From contig CM025854.1 in assembly GCA_003952965.2 (NCBI GenBank), forward strand, positions 7,507,845-7,571,844: a DNA stretch of 64,000 nt. Direction: 5' to 3'. The number at the start of each line of letters is the position of its first letter. The first letter of the stretch is position 1. The notes beneath the pieces are model-generated. The model was not told where the DNA came from. It worked only from the letters and a program-made list of their open reading frames with translations, and made no database searches. Source of the stretch: Morella rubra. Its lineage: Eukaryota; Streptophyta; Magnoliopsida; Fagales; Myricaceae. Shown here one piece after another: positions 25,930 through 39,000 of the stretch. The position numbers were made by a program, and so were the translations under genes.

Positions 25930-26810
25930 CTGAAAATAAAGAAAACAAAAAACAATTCAAGTGTAAAATAATTTGAGAAGCTACATTGATCAAATTTTGA
26001 TTAAAAAAAAAATAAAAATGTTGGCCAATTCAAAATAGCTTTAGATGTGATCATATTAAATTACAACCACTTCCACAATTGAAGTTAGCAAAAATTGGCC
26101 TTTTCGATGTATGATTTAGAGTTTAAAGGGATTGAAAATCTTTACAAATACGGTTTTTAAAAACAAAACAAAACATAACATCAAATTCAATTCAAAGTAA
26201 ACAATTTGTCAAACCAAATAACCAATCCAACAATCCAATCAAATGTATCCAACTATCCAAACCAATTCGATCTCATCCTCCAACAGATTCACAAACCACA
26301 AGCATCCAAACCAATTTAAATCTCATCCTCCAACAGATTCACAAACCACAAGTATGCAAGCCCATCCTCCAACAGACAACAGTTTCACAAACCCTAAAGC
26401 AATTTAAGTAATTGAATTTTATATAGGGATGAAATAGAAAGACATACCTGAGACAAGGCCACTGCCAAATTAAGCACAATCACAATCACTGAGCACCTAA
26501 AAAAAGAGGCAGAAATTTGACTTCACAATTAAGCTATAAGCCACTGCCAAATGCCAATCGGTTGATACATAGGGGCTTAAATTTTAAGCTATAACTATTA
26601 ACAATCCATAATTGATTAATTTCACAATTAACAATTGATTAAACGTTTAAGATTTAGAGGCAGCAATTCGGTATGAAAAAAAAGAGGCAGAGAGGGAACT
26701 GTATACATACCGTGAGGGACAGAGGGAGACAGAGCAGCTGAGACGCCTGAGCTGTCCTGTTGCACGGCGGCCGGTGGCGGCTGTAGGAGGCGGAGAGACA
26801 GATGAGATTC

Positions 26811-26837
26811 GAGAGAGAGAGAGAGAGAGAGAGAGAG
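26811..26837. repeat. GA microsatellite
   Basis: About 13 uninterrupted GA units lie inside the hAT element, near its transposase-promoter side, followed by further GAGA-rich sequence to 26872. On the minus strand it would be CT-rich leader sequence for the transposase transcript. Confidence 0.9.
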
Positions 26838-27615
26838 GGATAGCGAGAGAGAGAGTTTGAGAGGGAGAGAGAGACTTACCCATGTGATCAGGCAGAGGGT
26901 GAGATGGTTATACTCTTGGGCTCGGATGTGATCAGGCTCGTCTGTCCAAGAAGGGGAATGCTTTGGTGAAGTTGGAAAACGATTCATGCAACGATGGGAG
27001 CGACTCGTGGTTGGTGAATTGAGTGTTTGGGTAGAGGGAAGAAGCAGCAGCTTCTACAAAGATGTACCTTGATGGCGGGGGGCCGAGCTGGAGCGTGAGC
27101 GAACTGCGAGGGAGGGGCAGGGGGCTGAGAGTGAGCGAACTGCGAAGGAAATGAGCGGGGGTCGGGGGGCGAGGGAACCCTAAGCCAAAAGTTTTACGCT
27201 TAAAACAAAACGACGTTGTATGGTGGCAAATTTTTTTTTTTTTAAAAATACAGTTTTGGCGGTGACTCGCCAGCGGTTGGCGGTGTCACCACACCGCCGA
27301 TTTCACCGTTTTTTGGTGAAATTATGAACCGGTACCGCCCCCGCTACTAAGCGGGGGCGGTTACTAGTACCGGTACCGGTGGCGGTGCCGGTTAACCGGC
27401 CCACCATCGGTACCGGTGAACACCCCTAGTACCTCGTTGGGACAACTATTGAAGTATCTCACTTAGGCGTGTGGGCTAAACGCGAGTGCGCATGAGTAGA
27501 CATAAGCGGGATAGGCATTGATTAGGAGCCTAGGTCAGAGTTCCTATCACTACCCTCGAGGGAGACGCGCCTTCTATTCCTGAACAGGGATGCAATGTAT
27601 GTGGAGGGAGGTCTC

Positions 27616-29755
27616 AAAGCGAAACAGACTTGTAACACTCCAGGCAAAATGAATGCTAGAGGAAGAGCTCTTTATCCTTGATGCATATAACAAACTTCTT
27701 TGTCAGACACAGGAAAGTATAAAATCATATAGTGGCCGATAAAACTAATAGGCAAGTATATCTTTCTTTTACACCTTTCGAACTTGACTTGGATTTGTTG
27801 CCGCTATGATTTGAAACTGATGTCTTCTTCTTTGACAGTTTCTTTGTCATTCCAGTTACCACCTCAAATATCGTAGGCAGATCATTTATCATAGTAAAGA
27901 GGCGTTTCCTGTGACAGAATATGCATTGTATGGGTAACAATAGGAATCAATGGCGTCAAACATCACCCAAATTAAAACTTATTTCATTTGCTCTCTGCAA
28001 CAGTTTAGATACGAATAACGCCCATGGGAAAAATAAAAAATCATGTCCATGTCCATTGTTATCAAGCACCACAGGATTTGGGTTCTGAATAACTGTGTAG
28101 GAATGCCTAATCCAAAAGATAAATACATAACTAGACGAGCAATTGAAACTATCAGAAAACATTTTTGGAACTGATGCAATCCCCATTGTCATGGGGGATG
28201 GTGAAGCAGTTTTTTTTTTTAGACAAACAGAACTCCAATCAAAGATCACACTTCACAATATCATCTGGTAGTAGTGAAATATCAACGTTACCAGAAAATC
28301 TACCAGTCCTACTCCACTTGGCTATTCTGTGAGCCATTTCATTAGCATTCCTGGGGATCCATTTGAAGACCCATTGACTGTGGTCGTTCAACTTGCTTTT
28401 GATAAAGAGGACATCCTCTTCGATCAACCAATCTGGCTGGATAGCATCATCTTGAATTTGATTAATCATCAGTTGAGCATCCCCTTCAAACAAGCAAGCC
28501 TGCACCAGATTCTCTTCCTCCATGAGATGAATAGCAAGTTGAGCTGACAACGCCTCTGCTTTAAGCGGGTGGGTGCCCTGTTTCCATCAAACTTGGCACT
28601 AAGAACGTTGCTCTGATCATCTTGGCACACGGGAGCAAATACAATAACATCTTTATCCACCGCACCATCAAAACTAATTTTAATATTACTACACGGTGGA
28701 GGTTCCCACTGCAACGAGTTCCTCCCATTCCATTCCTGCTCATGCTCATCATATCTGCGTCTAATTATAGCCCCTACTGCCAACTCAACCCTACCATTTT
28801 GATGCGTCACCATATTCCTTGTGTACCAGATTGAGTCTGCCACAACCGCCACATACAACATAAACTCATTTCATTCTTCTCGCCTATCATCAGGAAGATT
28901 TCTTGGATCTAACATAAAGTTAAAACAAGCTTTGATGCCTCCATCAATAAAAGCATAAGTTTGCTTAGCCCACTGACCAGAATTCCTCAATATTCTACTA
29001 ATAGTGCATTCCAGAAATAAGTGAATAGTAGTTTAGGACAAAAATTGCATAAAGGGCATAGACTGTTATAGTCTACCTCCTAAGAAGCACGGATCATCCT
29101 ACCTCGAACTGGGAGAGCATATGCCATGATTTTCCAGAGTAAATATCGAAGTCTCTGCTGAATTTTAAGACTCCACAATTTCTTCCAAATCCTCTCTAAT
29201 GACCCATCTTGATTGGTTCGTCTCCCTTGTTGGTCACTCCAATAAGCTGATTTCACTGTGAAGCAGTTAATTTACAGTAAATGTGTTCTCTCCACTTGTC
29301 TTTACTCTGTAATTTATAGTCAAGAAAATAACGGTGACATAGAAGACAAAATAAAAGGCACAGTTCAAGAATCGAGACAAACTTCAAAAATAATTGCACT
29401 GAATAACTTTAACATCTATATTTTACAACATCCCTTTACTCCAGTACTTTCAAGCATTTTTGAAAGGGTCGTAGATAAGTGATAGTTAAAACAGAAGACA
29501 TACCTGCCAGCTTTACCAAAGCCAAATCTGGCACCAAAATAGAATGCCACTGCAAGTAACCATGCATCACGGTGAACAGCAATCAGAGATAGCCAATCCT
29601 TCTCTTGCATGCCGTCTCTGGCAAAGTTGATCCCTAATGCAGGTTCTGGGAGCTCTGGAGGCACTTCTTCAGTGGGTAAGTTAACTTCCCACTGCTCATT
29701 GGAAATCCATAAAGGCAAAGATTCTCCTTTTCTGACAAGTTACCAATCAGTCAAT
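27616..29755 (-). pseudogene. Alfin-like gene fragment (exons 3 and 4 only)
   Basis: This block aligns with 18247-19325 of Alfin-like copy 1. It contains counterparts of exon 4 (27908-27773) and exon 3 (29731-29504) and the intron between them. Exons 1, 2 and 5 are missing. Exon 3 is one base short, from a deletion in the codons for the FPN part of LYGFPNEQW, so its frame is broken. It has several substitutions not shared by the two complete copies. The intron carries a LINE insertion at 28212-29257. It is a non-functional, older copy. Confidence 0.88.
28212..29257 (-). mobile_element. 5'-truncated LINE with target duplication
   Basis: A 1,046-bp insertion with a poly(T) run at its left end (the poly(A) tail on the minus strand). 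It is flanked by the 11-bp duplication GTGAAGCAGTT at 28201-28211 and 29258-29268. The empty site is seen in Alfin-like copies 1 and 2 near 18832 and 45813. On the minus strand the left-over coding sequence is the end of a LINE polyprotein. First come zf-RVT-like residues (WSLKIQQRLRYLLWKIM), then an RNase H-like domain (FDGAVD near 28640, WIPRNANEMAHRIAKWS near 28330) with a frame break between. Confidence 0.88.
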
Positions 29756-30065
29756 TTCCCTGGACAATACTACAAATCATATGAATGGTAAATCACAAGT
29801 CTTCTGCACCTTGAGAGCGAAAACGACTTCTTGCAGTGGAAAATACTACATATCCCAGTTTTCAAATTAATAGAAAATCTGTTCAGAACCTGAAAACTAC
29901 CAAATATTTTAACATGTCCAAAAATACCAAAGATTCCCACGACCAAAGTACAGAAAACATATGCTAAGCTAAAATGGAAACAGAAAACCTGACTAACTAA
30001 ATTGTCAGCTAACTCCAACAAGACAGAATTACAAAGGGGTAAGAATTAATCCATCTCCTGAAATA

Positions 30066-33000
30066 TCAAGGACGAGCTCTCTTGTTGCTGCACGAGGGGC
30101 ACTTGTACTGCGTGATGTGCTCAGCCCTCGCAGGGGTGATCTTCACACACTTGCCATGGAACCACTTCTCACATATGTCACAACATATCCAGAACTCATC
30201 TGCAGCATAGTTCTCCCCACACGCCCCGCACAAGGTCTCCCCATGCTCTTCATCTTCTTCCTCATCCACTATGTCATCCTCATCTTTTGCCGGCATGCCC
30301 TTGGTAAACTTGCCTGATTCCAATCCTCGCTGTTTTTGTAGCCAATTACAGAAATTTACTTCTCAAACAAACAGTATTCAATGCCAACAGATACCACTGA
30401 CTTGAGGCAAAGACATGAGAGAACTTATTGCAAGTAACAACATTTACTGTAAATATTATTTTCAATATTTGTAACAACCCAACTCGAATAGCAGGAGTAT
30501 TTATGTCTTTTTACAGCAATTTATTATTTTAAAATTTTTAATTTTCGTGATCCCTATTTTTTAGAGCTTAAAAGTTGCGTTAAATGAGTATTTTTAAGTT
30601 TAAAAAATAAGGTTAGAGGCCTAATCCTAATTTTTAATTTTAAAAGTCAAAGATAAAGATCTAATCCTGAGTTTGAATTTAAAAAGGGGCTAAAATAATA
30701 CGCGTGTCCCTGTGGCTTGTCCCTGTGATTTGATGTTTTCTTAAAAATCCCTAGGGTAAATTTTGTTGTCCGCCATCCTTGTGATTATACCCCATTTTCC
30801 AGTTATACCCCTCTGTCCATGAGATGATAGAATTTGATGACGTGGCCAACAATGACCACGTCACAATTAATTAAATGAAAACATGCATTGCATGTGCTGA
30901 CTGGCCTAAACTCTTTGTCCACCTCTCGCACCATGTCACTCACAGCTACCTTAATTTATTAAAAAGCTCACACATGCCACATCAATTAAAATTTGGAAAT
31001 AGATTCGCCCACGATTGTGACCTGAGCAAACTCTTTCCCCAAATTTTTTCCCAAATACATCAAGAACCCTAGTTCTTTCAAGATCCCACCGCAATTATTG
31101 CAGCACTGCCCATATTGACAGAGCAGACCGACGATTGCAACCCAGATTTTCAAAAGGTTAGTTATTTACCTCATTTCGATTGTTTTTTCTACATTTCAAG
31201 TTCAAGGTTTTCAATTTCCTTGGATGCAATTCTATTACCGACACGCTCTACAGGTGCGTAATATGTTTCTAGTACCCTGTTTCCCAATTATATACCTCTG
31301 TCCATGAGATGACGAAAGTTGATGACGTGACCAACGGTGACCACGTCACAACCAATTAAATGAAGACATTTAAGCAAGTGTTGCATGTGCTGACTGGACT
31401 CAATTCTTTGTCCACCTCTCGCACCACGTCACTCACAACTGCCTTAATTTATTAAAAAGCCCATGCATGCCACATCAATTAAGGTTTGGAAATAGATTCG
31501 CCCACGATTGCGACCTAAGCAAACTCTTTCCCCAAATTTTTATCCAAATACATTAAGAACCCTAGTTCTTTCAAGATCCTACTGCAAGTATCACAGCGCT
31601 GCCCATATCGGTGGAGCATACCAACGATTGCAACCCAGATTTTCAAAAGTTATTTACTTTGTTTCGATTGTTTTTTCTGCATTTCAAGCTCAAGGTTTTC
31701 AATTTCCTTGGATGCGATTCTAGTACTAACACGCTCTACAGGTTTGTAATATGTTTTGCTTCTTCTGCGATGTGTTGAGGGGGTTTATATACACCGTTTG
31801 AATCGATAAAGTAAACATTTTTTAATCTGTGGGCCACTTGACGTTTTCAACCCCAAATTTGTCCCCCCCTTTTGTTGAATTGAATAAGTCATTTGCTTCT
31901 ATCACAATGAAGTGGTCCCTCCTAAACAAATAAATCTCTCTTTGTCTTCTTATGCTCAGCCGAATATTGTCATTTGTTAGGGTAACATTCATAACATGAC
32001 TTTGACTAAGTCAAGGGGCTTGCCAAGTGGATTTTGATCTATCGAAGGTTTACTTATGTCCTTGTGGTTTGTGTATTATTATTTCATTTGTCCCTAATGT
32101 ATAAATATGTTGTGGATTGTATTGTATTAGTATTATTATTTCATTTGTCCCTAATGCATAAATATGTTGTGGATTGTATTATACTATATGAATTATACTC
32201 TGTGGATTGTATTATTATCTTATTTGTCACTAATGTATAAATATCCTCCTTTGCAAATGGTTAAAATTGTTATGTACCACTAGGGAAAAGTTGATTTTTG
32301 TAATGGGGAGTACATTGGAGAGGTGGTTAGTGATATAGGTAATCTTAACTCAAACTACATATCAGTGACCCATATATGGACATATTTGAAGAGGAGACGA
32401 AATACAGAGATTCTGTAGAGTTGTGGTGTAAGTTTGAAGGAGATGACAATCAGGGGGGATTACTCCTCTTAAAAGTGATGCTAATATGTTGAGATTCACT
32501 GAGAGAATACTTGTGGAGGGTCAGGACAGGTGGACAATTTATGTGGAGGATGCTACTAGTGAACCAATTTTAGTGATAGATGATTTTGTGGATGTCCCTG
32601 ATGTTGGTGTAGAAGGAGGTGGGAGTGTTAATAATGTTGATAGGGAGAGATCTGAAATTGGTACTAATGATGAGCGAGAGGGTGTTGGTGTAGGTGAGGG
32701 TGATAATATTGAGAGAGAAGATGTTGGAGTTGCTTCTAAAGATGATATTGAAATTGGAAATGAAGTTAAGGATGATAATGTTGAGAGAGAAGATGTTGGT
32801 GTTGCTTCTGAAGATGATATTAAAATTGGTAATATCGTTGGAAGGAGTAATGGGGAGGATGTTAGTGATTTCTCTGAAACTGATGAAGACATAACTAAGC
32901 TCTATCCCGAAGATGATTTTGTTGATCCAAATGTGAGTGCAGTAGGTGCAAGGAAGGCTTCATTGGATTGGTTTGGACAAGGATCACATGCCAACGTTGA

Positions 33001-36000
33001 TGTGGAGGAACCTGAGCAAGTTGGGAGGGGGTCTAACAATGATGTTTTGAAGAGTATTAGTGAAGGTAATGACTCTGACAATGGCGGACATGGGAAGAGG
33101 AAGGGTAAGGAGTTTTCGAGAAAATGAGCTGCATGGTACAACAATATTGGAGAAAGGAATGAAGTTTAAGGATCTGGCATTATTTAAAAAGGCACTTGAG
33201 CTGCACTCCATCCAAAGTGGGTATGACTACCGGTGTAGAAAAAGTGATAAGCTGAGGGTGACAACTGCTTGTAAGCTTTTATGTGGTTGGTGAATCTACA
33301 CGTCTTTTACGTATCAAAAATAAGCCTTCTAGATTAAAACATTCAAGTCTACACAACACTGAGGCATGCACCACAAGAACAGCAAATTGGATGCTAAGTT
33401 TACTGCTGCTCGGTATGTGGAAAATATTAGGAACGACCCTAGTATGCCACCCTCGGCATTAGGAGGTAATATTCGCAGAGATTTTAAAGTATGAGTCTCA
33501 AAAAATCACATGTACCGGGCAAAGAAGATGACACTTGAACTGGTCTATGATAGGCATGCGGACCAGTACTAGTTTGTTTGCGACTATGCTGAGGCTATTT
33601 ATAAGTGGAATTCGCTTTTTTGGGTGAAGATTGAAACAAATGGACATCTTTTCCAACGCATGTATGTCAGACTTGAGGCTCTTAAATGTGGCTTCTTGGC
33701 TGGTTGTTGGCCAGTAGTTTGCCTTGACAACATCTGATGAATCGGTTTAAGCGGAGAGTGTGACAGTTGCTACTTAGGAAATATGTCCTTGCATACAAAA
33801 GAAGCTTGAGAGGAACAAACATGATGTTATACATTGTATATGTATGTGGACGGATGAGACCTCTTTCGAGATTGATACCAACCACGGGGATCAAAAGCTA
33901 GTAAACATAGGCGAGAGGGAATGTAGCTGTGGTCAATGGCAGCTGAATGACATCCTATGTGCACATACTTATGCTGTAATCTACTCAGATAAATTGATCC
34001 CAGAGGATTTGGTTAATGGCTGCTATTGCAAAGCTACCTATGCAACAACTTACTCGCCTGTGATACATGCAATGCGTAGACCGGGAGAGTGTCCACATGA
34101 TGATGTTCCTCTGATCAGACCTCCAATAGTAAGGTCTATGCCAGGCCATCCGAAAAAAGCAAGGGTCAGAGTGGATGATAAGCCACAATATCCGTATAAT
34201 GTTACTTGTCGTGGTTTGCCTTCGTTGTGGCGACGTGTGGTGTTATTGGCCATAATGCAAGGACACGCAATATTCCACCAAATCCCAACCACAAAACATA
34301 CCCAAAAAAGACATCAAAAAAGAAAGTACCAAATCATGTAAGTTTTCATTTCGATATGAAATTTATTTACAAGTACCAAATCAGCTAAGTTTTAATTTCG
34401 ATATGGACATTATTTACGTGATAATGTTACTGAAGGCACTTTGCTTTTAGGATGAGGCTGAACATCAGACGCAGCCACCACACTGCAACTAGCGAAAAAG
34501 AGGAAAGAACAACCACAGGCACCGCAGCCATCACTACCACAAGGATTACCTCAAAAGAGGACTGCAACCGAGGTAATAATTCAAAGCTTCACTAAGAAAG
34601 TTTTGCTTTCATATGTTGCTTTCAAAAAACTTCACTAATGGAGGTTTCATCAGCTTGTCAACATTCAGGCTCCCATGAGTATGGCACCTTCTCAAGAGAG
34701 GTTGAGGGCTCCTAAGAAATGGGTGTCACTTCCAAATGTTCAGGGTGGGTCGCGGCTAATATAGCTGACAAGAATCTCATTCGAGCTCCGAAGATAGCAA
34801 GGCTTGCAGGCATGCCCGACAAGGCCTTGAGCACAAAGAGGCTTGCACATGGCATGCCCATAGGCAGCGTGGCTTGACCTATGCCATCATTCTTAGCCAA
34901 CCAGGGAGACAAGCATCGGCATGGCCCAGACAAGACCTATGGAGAGTTGATGCCAAATGAGTTAGGAGGGTTAGAGCGGCACAGGGTAGGTGCCACCACA
35001 AGACCATCAGTTATGGCAACGCAACCAAAGGTGCATGGGGAGATGATTTGAGATGGATCCCGAAGCCAAGTGGAGTTGATTGGTGGTGCCACCACACGAC
35101 CACCGGACATGGCGGAGCATGGTAGAGCATGACAGAGCATATAGTAGGTTGCTCTCAAAAGACTTAGGACACCATGGGGATCATTTTGGAGTTACCACCC
35201 TACAAGGTGGTGGAGCGGCAGAGCACAACAACGGCAACCACCACAAGCGGCAAGGAGGGGCCATATAGGGTAAATTGCATGTGGGATCCCTATATGGCCG
35301 AATCCTCCTATTTTAGGGATGTTATGTTAATTACTTTGGTTTCAAAACATTCCCATGTTGACTTGATTCAATTAAGACAATAATCTTGATCCTATTTTGG
35401 AAAGATTATTCTTTGATTAAAGTTAAGTGGCTTTTAGGCATGTGGCTAATTCCCTTGCTCCCTATATGGAAGCTTATAGCCGGCCACATCCCTCTTTTTG
35501 TGGGCAATCAATTTTTGATTGATTTGTCCCATTTTGGTGGGCTAGCCTTGAGGAAAAAGGCATGATCTCTACAAGATCTTTCCTTTTAAACCTCAATAAG
35601 ATCTTGGGGAGATTTGTTGAGTGTGCAACAAGCCTTTCCTCTACAAGGAAAGGCCTTGCCACCCAAGCCTATGGAGGTAGTATAAATATCCCTCCATGGC
35701 ACAATTTGTTAAGGATCTTTTTATCCATTGAATAAAAAAGTCTCTAAAAGAGCTTTTGGCCTTTATGCCATTATCTTTCGGTGTTCGGGGTTAAGCCTAA
35801 CACTTGGGCTAGCATGGGTGTTATAGTGTGTGGGGTTAGACCTGCCACTATTCGCACTTGTTAGACCTGAATTATGCTGAGTTAGGCCGGTTAAGTTGGG
35901 GGCAATCGGTGACTGAGGTTAGGCCTAGAAGCTTGGGCTAGCAGAGGAGGTTTGATGCTTGGGGTTAGGCCTTACATCTCTCATTCTTTGTTAGAGGCGC

Positions 36001-39000
36001 ATTGTTGGGTTAAGTCGGCATTGTTCCACAATCGGGTTCTGAGTTCGTCTAGTGGCATCAACCCATTCGAGCTTAGGCTTACGTATCCTTATTTTCATCC
36101 ATTTTACCAACCATCCGTGTTTTTTTAATTTATCCTTTTGATAAAACCAAAATACCAAAAATATCTTTTTTTTTTCTTTTTGATCCGATACCTGGGATAC
36201 ATTTCCCTATTGAGTACTTCACTGGGCCAGCCAAGGGGTATCAACCATAGGCAAGGCTAAACTCGAGTACTCACAAGTCCTTACTTGTGAGGGGGATAAG
36301 CATTGGTGAGGGGTCTAAGCCGGGGTCCCTATCAACAGCAGCTTAGGCGTTCGCAACGCAAATTTGTAGTTTGATCTGCCAGTAGTGGCACTTTTGCAAT
36401 CTGTTGTGTTTTGGGAAGGGCATGAATGCATTTGGTGTAATATGCTAGGTTTGGATAATGTTGAGAATTGGAAATGTTATGTAAACTATAGTTCCATGTT
36501 TTGGTAGTCTGGCCTTTGTAATTTGTCATGTTCAATCTATAGACATATTGGTTTTGTGATATGGGGTTCATGTTTTGCTGAGACCTGGGGCATGTTCGTT
36601 TGCAAAAGTATTCTAGAATATAACAGGATTCAACAAAATTTACAAAATGAACATCCAAAATCTCAAAAATTTCTACACAAAACCAATACCTTTTATATAA
36701 TCTGTAACAACTTTTTACACAAATTTCAATACCTTCTAAAAAAAAAATTATAAGAAATTTTTCTCTCCATACTTTTTTATTAAACAATTACATCTAATCA
36801 GCTCTCTCTACACCTTTTTACAAACTCCAACAAAAATTAAATATCTTTAAAACTTTTCACCAACTTTTACACAAAAACCTATAAAACTTAATCTACATAA
36901 ATATTTACAATTCTATCAAAATCTTAAAAGTCTTACAATTTTTTTACAAACCGAACATCCCCTGGATTGGTGCTGGTTATGTAAATAGATCGTGTTAGAT
37001 GGAATTTATGGTATTTATGGAATTTATGTAAAGAGGTTCTACCTTTTATTTAAATGGAATTTATGTTAGATGGTTTAAGACTAATGTAAATAGGTTTGAC
37101 CTGTTTTTTGATGGTGTAAACAAGTTGTGTTTTTAGTGGTCACTGGAGTCATGTAAATAGGTTATGTTTTTTAGTGTTGAAAGGAATCATGTAAATTGTT
37201 GCGTTTAAACGTGTCAGGTTCGACCTTTTAATGGTGTAAATAGGTTGTGTTTAAACAGGTTCTACCTTTTGAACCATTATGTCCAACTTTTTTGACATGG
37301 ATTGCAAAATAGAACCGAACCCTCAATACATGGAAAATCCAAATAAACTATAACAGTTGATTAAACACAACCAAAGTTCAATTACAAGATAGAGAGTGCA
37401 AAAGAACCGAGCCCTATATACCATATCTACCAAACTACATAACAACCAACTACTAAATTTCAACACCCAAATTACAGAACTACATAGACCCTTTCAACAA
37501 CCAACTTCATAACAACCAACTACGATAAACTAGTTTCAGAACTAAAGCCGATGATGATGTAACAACAAAAGAACACCCATGAACCCAAAATAACACCCTT
37601 AAGGCACTTCTCCATAGCCTTCTGTATCTGGAGCCGCTCCCTCCATAATCTTCAATTGCTCCTCCATAAACTTCAGTTACTCCTCCATAATCTTCAACCT
37701 CTGTGGGAGAGAGTCCAGATTCTCTTCTTTGTGTTGGTAAGCAAGGGAATCAATCAATTCAACATAATCACAGGCCGCGTGCCTCTGCAATAACGAAAAC
37801 TTGATGGATAAAAATTTATTAACAACCTTTTGGTTAGTGAACTTGTTCATTGTTTGCTTATTAATCATTACTATTAGCCTAGAGCTAATGGATTACCGGG
37901 TGAAAGAGAGCAATTTTGGTAGACAGAAATTGAAGATGAAATTCAAAATAATTGGCATGAGCTTCTCACCGTGGTGGCAAAGTATAGTAGGCAATCAAAG
38001 AATCGTCGTCTTGGATTTAACTTTGTCTTATTGAACCTTATCCAAGCTCTACTTCTGCAAAAGCACAATAGTTTGACGTCTGGAACCTTGGAGCTGCTCC
38101 TTTCCTGTCGCCCACATCTACCGTCGCTCATAGATGACAACGATGACCGTCTTTGGGACATCAGACCTTTGGGCACTAGGGTTCTTGATGGATTTGGAGA
38201 GAAGTATAGGGAAGGAGCCCTCTCGGGTCGCAATCATGGGGTTCGAATCTATTTCTCTGTTTAATTGATGTGGCATGGGCTTTTTAGTAAATTAATGCAA
38301 CTGTGAGTGACATGGTGTGAGAGGTGGACAAAGAGCTGAGTCCAGCCAGCACAAGCAACGTGTGTCTTCATTTAAGTGGTTGTGACATGGTCACCGTTGG
38401 CCACATCATCAAATTCCGTCATCTTATAGATAGAAGGTTGCCGGAGGGGTATAACTGAAAAATGGGGTATATCACCAGGATGGCGGGACAGCAAAATTTA
38501 CCCTAGGGATGTTTCTAAGAAAACATCAAGCCACATGGATACGTGTATTATTTTAGCCTTACAATAGATGAGATAGAACTATAATCTTATTTGTGAATTT
38601 AAAAGTTGAAGAGAAAGAGGCCTATTTTAGTGGGACTTAAATTCCACTTAATAGAAGTCTTTCTCTTTCTTACTTTTGTAGCACTAATTCTTAAATTCGT
38701 AATCTATCTTGGTTGAGTTTTAATGAGGGGCCCATGGACCCTTTATAACCTCAAAACCAAAAATAAAAAGACCTAAGCCAATTAAGTAGATATGATCATG
38801 CCTAAGCTACCTTAGAATAAGTATTTAGCAAAATGAATTCTTCTTTTAATTTTGTAATCATTTATATAATAGCATGGCTTTCCTAACTCTACTCAGGATG
38901 GAGGTGTTACAATATTCGTCTGTATGTTTTGGGATACTTTTTTTTTTTCTTGATAAGTAAGAAAAGCTTTATTGAAGAAAAAACAAAAAGAGGTAACAGT

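Larger units (their letters stand above)
22650..27428 (-). mobile_element. hAT DNA transposon, 4,779 bp
   Basis: The ends are TAGGGGTGTGCA and TGAACACCCCTA, imperfect 12-bp inverted repeats. They are flanked by perfect 8-bp duplications GTACCTCG at 22642-22649 and 27429-27436, the hallmark of hAT transposition. Both subterminal regions (22680-22810 and 27250-27420) are packed with ACCGGT/GGCGGT units, as expected of transposase-binding regions. The minus strand carries a BED zinc-finger transposase. Perfect target duplications and a nearly open transposase suggest a fairly recent insertion. Confidence 0.93.
22300..27551. mobile_element. LTR-like relic hosting the hAT element
   Basis: The two flanks of the hAT element (22300-22649 and 27437-27551) read as one older sequence. 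Its right end (ATTGAGTACCTCG, then GGGCTAAACGCGAG, then CCTATCA) resembles the segment 36211-36333 inside the MULE. Both copies stop being similar after CCTATCA. This suggests the 3' end of a common LTR. The left end and target duplications were not found, so the call is tentative. Confidence 0.35.
30688..38558 (+). mobile_element. MULE (Mutator-like) transposon with long TIRs
   Basis: The outer ends are GGCTAAAATAATAC and its inverse, and they begin inverted repeats of about 400 bp (30688-31080 against 38180-38558). The 9-mers next to the ends, TTAAAAAGG and TTACAATAG, match at six of nine positions, a decayed target duplication. The plus strand carries broken MuDR-type coding sequence at 32486-34341. 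The interior also includes a MITE (36588) and an LTR-like segment (about 34750-36333). The element lies inside the solo LTR in the last intron of Alfin-like copy 2. Confidence 0.85.
30470..38911. mobile_element. solo LTR split by a MULE
   Basis: The element starts TGTAACAACCC and ends GGAGGTGTTACA, the TG...CA of an LTR. It is flanked by the pentamer ATATT on both sides (30465-30469 and 38912-38916). Without the MULE it is about 570 bp. No PBS, gag or pol adjoins it, so it is a solo LTR. A truncated version sits at the matching place in intron 4 of Alfin-like copy 1. Confidence 0.75.
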
